Below, piece by piece: positions 1 through 10,216 of a stretch of 64,000 bases of DNA. Source of the DNA: Absidia repens (taxonomy: Eukaryota > Mucoromycota > Mucoromycetes > Mucorales > Cunninghamellaceae). The translations under genes were made by a program, and so were the position numbers. How positions within the stretch are numbered: position 1 is the first letter of the stretch; the number at the start of each line of letters is the position of its first letter. The notes under the pieces were generated by a model that saw only the letters and a list, made by a program, of their open reading frames with translations, had not been told where the DNA came from and ran no database searches. Where the stretch lies: assembly GCA_002105175.1 (NCBI GenBank), contig MCGE01000003.1, forward strand, positions 1,685,001 through 1,749,000, written 5' to 3'.

Positions 1-415
1 TTGGATGGGCAGTTATCCGTCAGGTAAATAATTTATTTATACCAAAACCTTAAAAAATTAAGGGCCATCTATCATGTTATGACTCATCATTTTTTATAAT
101 TCGTACTTTGATAATAGATCTGGTCAAAAACACATACATGTCCCAACGTGATGTAACTCCTCGACGATACCCTACAGCAACATCGGTGATGAAACATATC
201 TATCACACGGCTGGTTTACGAGGATTTTATCGCGGTAAGTGAGAAAAGGCAAATGTAGTAAGGCGCGGTGAAACGATTTCAACTGATTATATTATTTTCT
301 ATATATACATATAGGTTTTCTTCCATCCTTCCTCCGTGCCTTCCCAACAAATGCTGCCGCTGTATTTATGTTTGAAACAACCATGCGCGTTTTGGGTGGT
401 CAAGCTACTCAATAG
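1..415 (+). CDS. Mitochondrial carrier family protein, C-terminal part
   Basis: This is the 3' end of a mitochondrial inner-membrane solute carrier (SLC25 family); the gene begins before the window. I read exons 1-23, 118-234 and 315-415, with GT...AG introns between them, ending in TAG at 413. The first exon gives WMGSYPS and the next DLVKN, which together make the P-x-D/E-x-V-K-type carrier signature at the start of the third repeat. Later come RGFYRGFLPSFLRAFP and a final helix ending FETTMRVLGG. The ending resembles YMC1/ORT1/CRC1-like amino-acid or carnitine carriers, but the substrate cannot be called from this fragment. The family call is firm; the subfamily is a guess. Confidence 0.85.
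79..87. promoter_or_regulatory. Gcn4/Cpc1-type general-control element (perfect palindrome)
   Basis: The sequence ATGACTCAT is a perfect 9-bp palindrome and the ideal binding site of the bZIP activator Gcn4/Cpc1. It lies in an intron of the carrier gene, about 510 bp upstream of the HIS1 start codon. HIS1 is a classic target of general amino-acid control in fungi. That this site drives HIS1 is inference. Confidence 0.45.
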
Positions 416-600
416 ATTACTCGTAGTGATAGTTTAGTATATATACTCCAATGCAAATAAAAATAATAAAAAATTCGTCACATATAGTCATGTATTTTAA
501 CTTCCGATAGCTATCAAAAATGTTATTTATTTTTTTTGGTTCCTCTTCTTCTTTTTTCTCTTTCTTTTTTATTCTTTATTATATACATTATTTATTCATC

Positions 601-1685
601 ATGGACTTTGTCAAAGATCTTGATAATCGACTTTTATTTGCCGTGCCCAAGAAAGGACGTCTCTACGAACAATGCATGCAACTACTACAAGGCTCAGATA
701 TCCATTTCAACCGTCGCTCTCGTCAAGACATTGCTCTTAGCACCAATCTTCCTGTGGCATTAATCTTCCTTCCTGCTGCCGACATTCCAAAATATGTGGC
801 GGAAGGTAATGTGGATTTGGGTATTACGGGACAAGATATGGTGGAAGAAAACGAAGTAAAGGACAAGATCACTCAGCTTATGGAACTCGGTTTCGGTCAA
901 TGCCGTCTTTGTGTTCAAGTGCCAATGAAGGGCCAATACCAAACGTTGGAATCTTTGTGTGGTAAACGTATCGTCACCAGTTTTGATGCTTTTGCTCGAA
1001 AAGTCTTCGAACCTTTGGATGCACAACATGGAAAGAAGACCACTATCAATTATGTATCTGGATCTGTCGAAGCTGCCTGTGCTTTGGGATTGGCAGATGG
1101 AATCAGTAAGTAGACAAAGTGCACCTGCATACAAACATTGATTAACGTATATTCACATATTTCCCCCTTCTTCTTCTTCTTTTTTTTTTTTTTTACAATA
1201 GTCGATCTTGTTGGTATGTATATATAGATATAAACAAACAAACAAAGCAAAAACCAATATAATTTGACAGCTACTGGACTTAACACTATCTCTTTTTTTT
1301 TTTTATAGAATCTGGTGAAACAATGCGGGCCGCTGGTCTTCACGATATCCACACCTTAATGACCACTGAAAGTGTTTTGATTGGCAACAAAAACTCACAG
1401 CATCAAGACTTGATCGCTAAATTGACATCTCGTATTCGCGGTGTGATCACTGCCTCCAAGTTTGTGTTATGTACATACAACGTTGAACGCCAACATTTAC
1501 CCGCTGCTGTCAAGGTCACGCCAGGTCGCCAAGGACCCACCATTTCAAGTTTGGATTCGCACGAAGGTTGGGTGGCTGTCTCTTCAATGATTGAAAAGAA
1601 ACGCAAGGGAGAAATCATGGACGCTTTGACCGATGTAGGCGCTACCGATATTTTGGTGATGGGCTTTACCAACTGCAGGGTTTAG
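601..1685 (+). CDS. HIS1: ATP phosphoribosyltransferase (first step of histidine synthesis)
   Basis: It joins ATP and PRPP, the committed and feedback-controlled step of histidine synthesis in the cytosol. Exons: 601-1105, 1202-1213 and 1309-1685, giving 297 aa, the same length as yeast His1. Seen: an N-terminal PKKGRLYEQ motif, DLGITGQDMV, a PRPP-binding segment with SGETMRAAG, and a C-terminal HisG_C regulatory domain. The start at 601 (MDFVKDLDNRLLF) matches the family. An in-frame ATG at 520 would add a non-conserved hydrophobic tail, so it is rejected. The middle exon is only 12 nt, yet it supplies the conserved D-L-V just before E-S-G-E-T. An AATAAA follows the stop near 1827. A perfect Gcn4-type site lies upstream at 79-87. 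Confidence 0.96.
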
Positions 1686-2929
1686 TTTAGAAATATTTAT
1701 AGTAGTTTAGATATATAATATATATCTTTTGTATAGTTTTAGTTCAGTATTTATTATTGTTATTCTATTTTGATTAGTTGGTTATTTTATTGTCATCGCT
1801 CTTATTGCATATTATCAATTGCATTCAATAAAAGAAAAATCAGTTTTGGGTTTTATTTTTTGTGAAAAAAATGTGTATTATAGTGCGGTTCTGCTAGAAC
1901 GTATAACAATTTGGGTCTCACAGAAAATGCTATGATAAGGATATTGCATTGTACTTGACAATAAAGTGTTTGGTAGTGAGAAGGAAAAACAACGTGGTTG
2001 GGATGTTTGTTGTGTTTATAAAAAAATGCCTTAGTATTTGAAGTTGGTCAGTTTTTGTCAAAAGGATTGTGGAATGGCAATATTATGACGTTTACAAAAA
2101 ATAGGAATACGATGGCGGTAAATATATACTGTGCCTTCCAGCGTACTTCAATCATCAAATTTTTGCGCGCCCTTCACTCTGCTTTTTTCCATGATTCTAT
2201 CACGGCCATTTTTAAAGCCATTGATGGGATCTCTCCCATCCCTATATTTAGAAACCCAGTACTGTGCATTAGAAGACTCGCTGAGCACAACAGCTGATTG
2301 ATGTGTCGACTCTTACATGCCTCATCTCTTTTTATTTTCTTTGCATATTTGTCTACCCGCGCAAATACTGCATTGTACTTTCAATACTCTGTGGACATAC
2401 CCATCCGACGAGATTAAATATACATATGAAAGAGGATACTGTATAGAAGCAAAAGACCATATATATTTTATTTAGATTAATGACCAGTATACACTATACT
2501 AAACTAGACGGTTTTATTATACTACAGTACGACACATATCTAGCACAGGGCTGTGTGTGCGGGTATCTGTGAAGTGGGGACGTGAGGATTATCCTTTTTT
2601 GAGATACCCACAGCGTATGATAAAATAATTCAATAAAATAGGCAATAAGCTATCCTATGGTGAATGACACGTTACCCTACAGCGAAGGAATTAGCTAGAC
2701 CCTCTTAGTATTGCTCCATGTTGACTGCGGAAGTCATCAAGAGACAGTAACAACCGTGCTGCCGATATTAATTGGTGGTGGTTATTTGCATGAGAGGAGA
2801 ACCACCATGGTGATGATGTTGCATGGTGCTGATCGTTGTAAAAGAAAAAAAAAAAGCATGGTTTCCTTTTTGGTGCCCATCAACAAAGCCAACCCAAATT
2901 TCAGTGAGACTAAAAAAAAAAAAGGATCA
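1686..2929. other. Intergenic region with an upstream arm of repeat A
   Basis: No convincing gene. After the HIS1 3' end the DNA is AT-rich. From about 2560 to 2880 it is similar to 40490-40800 upstream of repeat copy C. Shared blocks include ATAAGCTATCC, a GACCACCATG-like block followed by a GGTG(T/C)TGAT block, and TGGTTTCCTTTTT. The repeat element may therefore begin here. A short open frame around 2055-2297 has no ATG at its start and no recognisable domain. Confidence 0.5.
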
Positions 2930-3850
2930 TTTTAAATCCCGCCCACGTGAAATTTTTATTTACACCCTAGATTTTATTTTTCCCTCTCTCTTTCTTTCCA
3001 TTTCCTTCATCTTTTTTCTCCACCATTCAACTTCATTGAAGTCATGTTGGACTTAGATTAGTTTCAGGACTAGTTTAGAAGGGTTTTCAGGAAAGGGATT
3101 ACAACATTCATGGGAAACCCTTTCATTTTGGATTCACGATTTAGGATCACCATTAGATAACTCTGTGGAGTCTTCATTAGCTTAGTATAGTGTTAGTTTA
3201 GTATTAGTTTGAATCTACAACTGAATAAAACATGTCTCTCTTTTACATATTTCAATGAAAAATGTTCCATTAGTCTTTCTCATGTCTTGTTCAATAGATC
3301 CCTATTTGCTATCATCACATGTTTTGATTATGGGTGACCATTGTTATGCTCCATAACAGATATCTCTTTTATTTTTTCCATGCTATGTGAAGTACATTAG
3401 CTCCCTTTCTACAGTTCCCCAATTAGAATTGTGTTGACCATTCTTCAAATCTCATACTAGTTACCCTCATGCTCCTCTCCAGTAGATCCTTTCAATGAAT
3501 CCAACAAACCCCAGCCGTCAGTATTACTGTTACCACTTCACCACAATAAAATATGTTTTTATTAAATTAAATTAATTAATTAGCCATTCCCTGACCTACC
3601 AGTTAGTGAACAATGTAGGTATTGTAATTGTTTGTTAGTATCCTATTAAACACTTGCTCTCTAGTTCACATACTATGTCTACTTGACTTACCCCGGAGAT
3701 TCTGGTGACTGGTTGACAGTATTGGATTTCCTAATATAAAAGGTATTCGTATTTCACTCTACCATTCATACCAATCAATCTAGACGGCGTCGCCAGTATA
3801 ACTTCTACTTCATTGTATATACTATATATATCCAACTTGTAATCTTTATT
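2930..3850 (+). repeat. Dispersed non-coding repeat, copy A
   Basis: Copy A of the six-copy family. The 5' landmark is CCCGCCCACGTGA near 2938, followed by a T/C-rich tract. The conserved body runs about 3050-3250 (CAGGACTAGTTTAGAAGGG, GGGAAACCCTTTCATTTTGG, CTTCATTAGCTTAG) and an AATAAAACATGTCTCT 3' signal follows. Similarity to copy B continues downstream to about 3840 (blocks around TCTAGTT, AATCTAGA...CGGCGT and ATATATCCAAC). No protein-coding capacity is convincing. A weak open frame on the minus strand (3731-3967) lies at its far end. Confidence 0.75.
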
Positions 3851-4111
3851 TCTATTGTTGTACGTTCCTGCTGAACTGCACCATGCAATCATCTTTGTGC
3901 CGTAAATATAAAAACCTGTCCACTCATAAAACATCTTTCCTACATTATCCGTCCGACCATGTAGCAATCATCAAAGAAGATGCCATACTGACAAATACGC
4001 AATGAGACACACACAAAGACAGAATGAGTTCAATGATCGCAAAAAGATATATTTTATTATATTTGAAACAAGTATAAGAAATCAAGCAAAAAATAATAAT
4101 AAAAAGAAAAA

Positions 4112-5331
4112 CTAGAGGCTACGAGAGACAACCCAGACACGAATGAGGTTATCGGTATAACCAGAGAAGAGGGTGGAGCCATCAGCGGACCAAGCAAGAG
4201 ACAAGGCTTGAGGGGCCAAAGCACGACCCTTACCAACTTGGGCGAATTCAGGACGGAGTTCATCAACGATGGACTTGGATTCCAAATCCCAGACCTTGAT
4301 GGAAGAGGCGGTGGCAGCACACAACCAGTAGCGGTTAGGAGAGAAGGTCAAAGTGTTGACAACATCACCGGCTTCGAGAGAGTACAAGTGCTTGTATTCG
4401 TTCAAATCCCACAACATAACAACACCATCCTTACCAGCAGAGGCACAGAGGGATCCATCGGGGGAGACGGTGACGGTGCTGACATAGCCGTTGTGACCGA
4501 CAAAGTTGGCCTTGAGCTTGAGCTTGGTCAAATCCCAGACCTTGACGAGCTTGTCCCAACCACCAGAGATGATCAAGGGGTTAGCAGGGTTGGGGGAGAA
4601 GCGGACGCAGGAAACCCATTCAGAGTGACCATCTTCGGTGATGTTGTACTTGCATTCACCAAGAGTGTTCCACAACTTGATGGACTTGTCACGAGAACCA
4701 GACACAATTTGACGGTTATCGGCGGAGAAGGCAACAGACAAAACATCGTTGGTGTGACCGACGAAACGACGGGTGGTCTTGCCGGTGTTCAAATCCCAGA
4801 GACGGAGGGTGTTGTCCCAAGAGGCAGACAAGGCAAATTGTCCATCGGAGGAAATGGCAACATCTTCAACAAAGTGGTTGTGACCAGTCAAGGCCTTGCG
4901 AGGAACACCGTAGTTGACTTCATCCTTGGTCAAGTGCCACACGAGGATGGACTTGTCTAAGAGAGCAGAGAAAAAAGCCTTCGTTAGTGGATATTATCGT
5001 ATTTGGTGTATCCTTGTCCTTATGCATAATCCTGTTGTGTTGAATTGTTTCAAAAAAAAATTACTTACCACGAGAGGCAGACAAAACCATATCGGGGGCT
5101 TCAGGAGTGGTAGCAATAGCAGTGACCCAGTTGCCATGGCCTGATGAATTAAAATAAAAAGAAAGAAAATTAAGTCCACCGAATTTTTTAATGAAAAAAC
5201 AAACCCCCCAATCCATCCATCCATCCATCCATCATTCTATCCGTCATTCATCGGTTTTGTAACGTCATCGTGTAAATCGTTGTTGAATGATGCTTACCTT
5301 CAAGGGTGCCGCGAAGAGTAAGAGTGTCCAT
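4112..5331 (-). CDS. CPC2: RACK1/Cpc2/Asc1, ribosome-bound WD40 scaffold protein
   Basis: A G-beta-like seven-bladed WD40 propeller that sits on the 40S subunit and links signalling to translation; in fungi it also restrains general amino-acid control. Exons on the minus strand: 5331-5298, 5140-5069 and 4956-4112, giving 316 aa, the normal length. It starts [18 protein letters not shown] repeats are clear, for example [51 protein letters not shown] and a final LIRVW. The coding strand is G/C-biased at third positions, as expected of a highly expressed gene. The reverse strand carries a long chance open frame of 250 codons, which is not a gene. Repeat copy B begins only about 150 bp upstream of the start codon. 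Confidence 0.97.
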
Positions 5332-5485
5332 TATTCGCAATAAAGAAAAGAGGGAGTTCCATCTTGTTCATGGTACGCTCCACTTTTTTTGTCCTGCCTG
5401 CTGTCGCCCAGGCGGCGAACGATCATTGCGGAGCTTAAACGTATTTCGGATGGATGATGATGGGTTTCCCAATTCTCATAAAAAA

Positions 5486-6470
5486 ACATTTCAAAACCCG
5501 ACCACGTGGATTTTTGTTTACTCTCATTTTTCCTCGCACTCTTCTTTTTATTTCCTTCACTTTTTCTTCACGATTATTGCCTCTAGGGATTATTTCGATC
5601 TTATAATAGCATTAGGACTAGTTTGGAAGGGGCTTTAGCTCAGGGATTGCAACATGCATGGGGAAACCCTTTCATTTTGGTTCTAGGATTTACAACCACC
5701 ATTAGTTGGTTTTCTGGAGCCTTCATTAGCTTAGTTTCATTAGTTTACCCATAGATTGCATTTATATCTGAATAAAATATGTCTCTTTCTACTTCTTCCA
5801 TGAAAAATGTCGCGTTATCCTCTTCCATGTCTTGTGAACTAGATCCTTTTTTATCATCGCGCTCCTCCCCCCCCCAATTTAGCTTATTGTGGACTTACGT
5901 TATGCTTTAATAAAAGATACATATATGGTCTCTCTCATGTTTCGTTCATTTGATCCCTTTTTACAATCGTCGCTTGTGATTAATATTGGCCACTCTTAGG
6001 ATCTCACTTTAGTCTTCATTCTTCGTGCAATAGATTCTTCCATTGAATCCTTTGTTCCAATGAAACCCTCACCTTTAGTTTTAGTATATACTAATATGCT
6101 TCAATAAAGTATACCCTGTTATTAACAATACTCTGACCCATTGATAATAATATATGTTGGTGTTATTGCAGGTTTGTGAGTGTATTACCGGCACATGCTT
6201 TCTAGTTTTCTCCTCCTCCCCCAATTTGATAACTTCATGCCCTAGCTATAATACAGATTTGCCCAGCTTTCTAACTTATCAATGACCTCATGCTCCACCC
6301 CAGATGTCCAATGACTATTTAAAGTTCTAGATCGCCCAATATTATATGTTTTTTTGTGTTTTTTTTTTGCCGCTATTCCAATCGTACTAATTAATCTAGA
6401 ATATGCTGACGGCGTGCCTTCTATTTGACCGGACATATTGCATATATCCACTTTGTTACTTTGTTTTATT
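5486..6470 (+). repeat. Dispersed non-coding repeat, copy B
   Basis: Copy B, in the divergent region upstream of RACK1. It has the ACCACGTGG box at about 5498, a T/C-rich tract, then a body with GGACTAGTTTGGAAGGGG, TAGCTCAGGGATTGCAA, GGGGAAACCCTTTCATTTTGG and GGAGCCTTCATTAGCTTAG. An AATAAAATATGTCTCTTTC signal follows near 5771. The downstream arm, with more AATAAA-like units, runs on to about 6470 and aligns with copy A. No long open frame is present. Confidence 0.75.
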
Positions 6471-7145
6471 TTATATGTGGTACAATAAATAAAAAAAATT
6501 AAACCCTAAACTATGGCCAGTTGGGCCCTAAGGGGTCGCCTATTACGGTGTATAATGATAAGGACGCCTAATTCCATCAATGCCACACTTCAGCAACCTC
6601 CACATCAGGAGCCCAGCAGGTCAATTTTTCTTTTGGAATTGTGTGAATGTTGAAATTGAATATAAGAAACTCCAACAACTAAGGTCAACTGTGGTTCTCG
6701 CTAAACTCCACCAAATTTTACTGGCTATAAACTTATTAAAAGATAGATAGTAGAGATAGTAGCTGAATACTACATATACTTGTTATTGGTAATTAAGCTT
6801 CCATTTCTATTTCTTGTAGTAGTCAGACAATCCTTTAGTATTCTACTTAATATTATTTTTATCCAGTAGATTCCTAAATTAATATTGGCCCAATTTTTTT
6901 TTTTTCTGAATTACTGGGTGCAGGCATCTCGTATGTATATGCATATTTTTATGTGTATTACAATTTTGGGTGTATTGACCTTCCCTGTGCTGGAGCAATT
7001 TCTGCTGTTTGCGGTGCTTGAATTTGCTCCGAGCATCCCTAAATATTTCTTTCCATTCTTTTCCTTTCTGTTCCACATATCCTTCTTATTTTTGTATTAT
7101 ATTTTTCTTTTTCTTCTTTTTTCTTTTTCTTCCCTTTTTTCATTC
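6471..7145. other. Upstream region of the phytochelatin synthase gene
   Basis: AT-rich, with no gene seen. It ends in a long T/C-rich tract (about 7020-7145) of the kind found just before start codons throughout this window. Frames read through this tract are phenylalanine/leucine-rich by composition and are not taken as coding. Confidence 0.5.
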
Positions 7146-8993
7146 ATGTACACTAGACTATTCACTTCTACTTTAAGAAGGCACTCCATTAGAAAAATGA
7201 ACAACGATATATCCCTCAAAACAAATCAACTTTGCTGCCATAACTCAAAATCTTTGTCGACCACCACTTGTAAGCCAACTTTCGCAAGCGGCACAATGGA
7301 TCCTTCAGCAACTGCTATCAACAACAACAATGAATCGGTAGCTTCCTCAACAACATCTTCCTCTTCTACCGCCAGTGCAACTGCTGCCTTTCAGGATCTA
7401 TTAGGCTTGAATACCGACTCAAACTCTGATCTCAAAAATACGTTTTACCAAAGACAACTTCCTACTTCCTTGGTCAAATTCTCGTCCAGTGAAGGGAAAG
7501 CTTACTTCCGAACATCCATGGAATCTAATCATGCTGAAGGGTTCTTCCCGCTTACTGGTAACTTCACCACTCAGTCCGAACCTGCTTATTGCGGCCCAAG
7601 CTCTTGTAAGTAAACAATTATACCCTTAATTTTTTTTTGTTACAAGTAACTCACTTTATGATTTTGGTTTAAAATAGTGGCGATGGTGCTGAACGCTTTG
7701 GAAGTGGATCCCAAAAGAAGATGGAAGGGAGTTTGGAGATGGTATAATGGTAATATAATGCATGGCAACGTTGAAAATATCATCAAGTAGATAACACTAG
7801 GATACTTACCCTCCTTTTTTTTAGATGAATTGTTGGATTGCTGCTCTTCCAGGGAACAAATGAAGAAAAACGGGATTACATTTGACGAATTTGCCTGTCT
7901 TGCCAAGTGCCATAGTGAAGTTGTAGCCAAACGTGCACCTACCTTTAGTTTTGAAGAATTTCGACAAGATGTGATTGATGTGACGACTCGATCGGACAAG
8001 TTTTTGGTTGTCTCCTTCTCCCGGAAAACATTGGGTCAAACAGGTGACGGTCATTTCTCGCCAATTGGTGCTTACAATCCGGACAATGATATGGTTTTGG
8101 TACTGGATACTGCGCGGTATAAATACCCTAGTTATTGGTGTCCCATTGATACCTTATACAACTCGATGGCACCGGTAGACAGTGAAACAGGGCGTCCTCG
8201 TGGCTACTTTTTGATCAGTTACGATGCAGATCATCCTCCAGTGCGTCTTTGCAACATTAAGAAAGGATCCAACAAGTCAATAAACCAACAACAAAATACC
8301 ACCATTCCCACCGCGGCGATGTCATCATCATCACAACAACAACAACCAGCAGCAGCAGCAGCAACGACACCTATTACACCTACGCAGCTCAACTGGTCAA
8401 CGATTGCTCAAAGCTTTTGCAAACGGATACCGGAAAATATGTGGCTGGAGAAACCTAGGTCATTGGAACATGCAATCCAAGTGGTTTTGCGGAATGTACC
8501 TCCCGAATTCACGAGGATTTTGGCGAACCAATCTATGGAATCGTCCAAGGCGTATCTGGCTCAGCAACAACAACAGGAGCAACCCCCATCAGAAGAAGAA
8601 GCAGCAGCAAAAACGTACATTCGACATCTTTTACAGGACACCACACAATCGCCTCTTTATCCAATCGTCTTCAAAACGCTTTATTCTACGGATCAACAAC
8701 AGCAGCATCTTTCTTCACCAACAACTACTACCAACCTTCCTGACCAACAGCAAGTGGATCAACAAGCCGCCTTCGCCACTTTATTCATTCTCGGATCACC
8801 AAGTATGCTTTACACATCATTGCCACGGGAGATCCAGGATGTTTTATCGGGCTATCGGCAAGAAGATTACATGACGGATGTGGTGAAACGGGAAGTGGAT
8901 CGTATCTCTCAAGAAGTCAAGGAACTGACTAAATCGTTCTGCACCTGTGGGCCTGGTTGGACGACACCGGAACATCCTCCTTCCTGTAGTTAG
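7146..8993 (+). CDS. Phytochelatin synthase (glutathione gamma-glutamylcysteinyltransferase)
   Basis: A papain-like transpeptidase that makes metal-binding (gamma-Glu-Cys)n peptides from glutathione for cadmium/arsenic/zinc handling. Exons: 7146-7605, 7678-7749 and 7825-8993, giving 566 aa from the first in-frame ATG. The catalytic triad is complete: Cys149 in SEPAYCGPSS, His254 in GDGHFSPIGAYN and Asp272 in LVLDTARYKYP. The spacings (105 and 18) match plant PCS (106 and 18). The C-terminal half is poly-Gln/Ser-rich and ends with a CTCGPGWT...PSC segment. Residues 1-18 (MYTRLFTSTLRRHSIRKM) are basic and hydroxylated, like a mitochondrial presequence. Starts at 7197 or 7303 would remove this stretch, so targeting is uncertain. 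PCS is well known from plants and fission yeast and is patchy in fungi. Confidence 0.93.
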
Positions 8994-10216
8994 TTTTAGA
9001 TTGATTTAATTAATGGACTGTAGACCGTACCTCACTCATTCCCTCTCCTTAGTTGTAGTTTTATTCTCTCATTTTATATTTAGAAAATCCTCATGCCCTT
9101 TTTTTTTTATTTTTTATTATCGCACAATATAAATGCTTTTTTTATGTCAGTATTTACAATAAAATCGGCTTCATTCTATTTTTACTGTCAAATGAAATTT
9201 ATGACTGATTGATATGATATGGTGAAATATGCGATATTAAACATGATATATGTATTAGGATGGAGAAGGTAGACGGGACTACGTACGGTTAGGACGCTTT
9301 TTTATTTCTTTTTGTACCCTTGACGGGATTGCGATCTTTTGATTTTACTGTCATATCGTTGGAAAAAAAAAAAGGAACACCGAAAATATGAGTGCTGGAT
9401 TAGAAGAAGGGCTTGAAAGGAGTGATCAAACTTGCTATCTTGCAAGAGTCAAGTGATTGGTGTGTAGCAACTTAGGGAATAGCTGTTAAAAAATGTATGC
9501 TATACAATTTATATGTATATATATTCCTCGTTTGATACTACTTTTATGTGATAGAACTACATTTGCTTTATTATTGACTTGAAATACAATGATGCGCTAT
9601 AACTTTGTTTTCCACTTTTGCACATTGATATTTTTATCATGCAGAGAACATTTGAATTTCCGCTCAGGGGTAAAAAATCGTAAAAAAAAAAGACTGATTG
9701 CCAATATACTCTATGTGATATACTAAGGGCAAAAAAAAAAAAGTGGCGCGCTTTATCACTATAATTTTAATTAACCTAGTGATCTTAAGATTTACCGCGA
9801 TTAAGATCACTCTATGATACTGTAAAAAAATAAAATTAAGATGCATTGAGAATTAGAAGGAAAAAAAAAAAAAGGAGGGGCAGCGGAACTGCTAAAGAAG
9901 ATGTCCATTTTAAATCCAATACATACTGTTGTAATAATTGTCTGTGGGTGAAAAAGATAATAAGCAAGAAAATGAAGAAATCATCTATTTTTCCCATGTA
10001 AATCATATCAAAGAGTCAGTTTAAGAAATATTTCACTAGTATTTCCTTTTGTCCAAAAAGAAAAAAAAAAAACTGATACCCCCCCCAAAAAAAACAAACA
10101 AAACAAATAAATACAAATAAATGCTGATATAAAAAGTCAGTCTGGTTTTCATTTTTAAATTTCTTTATTTATTAAACTACTATATAAAAGGCACTATAAA
10201 CTAAACTATATCACCA
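8994..10216. other. Intergenic, AT-rich
   Basis: No gene supported. AATAAA lies near 9159, about 165 bp after the phytochelatin synthase stop. The rest holds A-rich and T-rich runs and no frame with protein-like composition. Confidence 0.5.

Noticed and set aside
520..600. Upstream in-frame ATG of HIS1, giving a hydrophobic 27-aa leader
   Set aside because: His1 proteins start at MDxVxxLxxRLLF, matching the ATG at 601. The leader is translated T/C promoter tract.
4208..4960. A 250-codon open frame on the plus strand
   Set aside because: It lies exactly antisense to the RACK1 coding exon, whose biased third positions leave the reverse strand open. It has no family motif.
7020..7145. A membrane-like leader upstream of phytochelatin synthase
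   Set aside because: The hydrophobic residues come from the T/C promoter tract, and there is no ATG supporting it as part of the enzyme.
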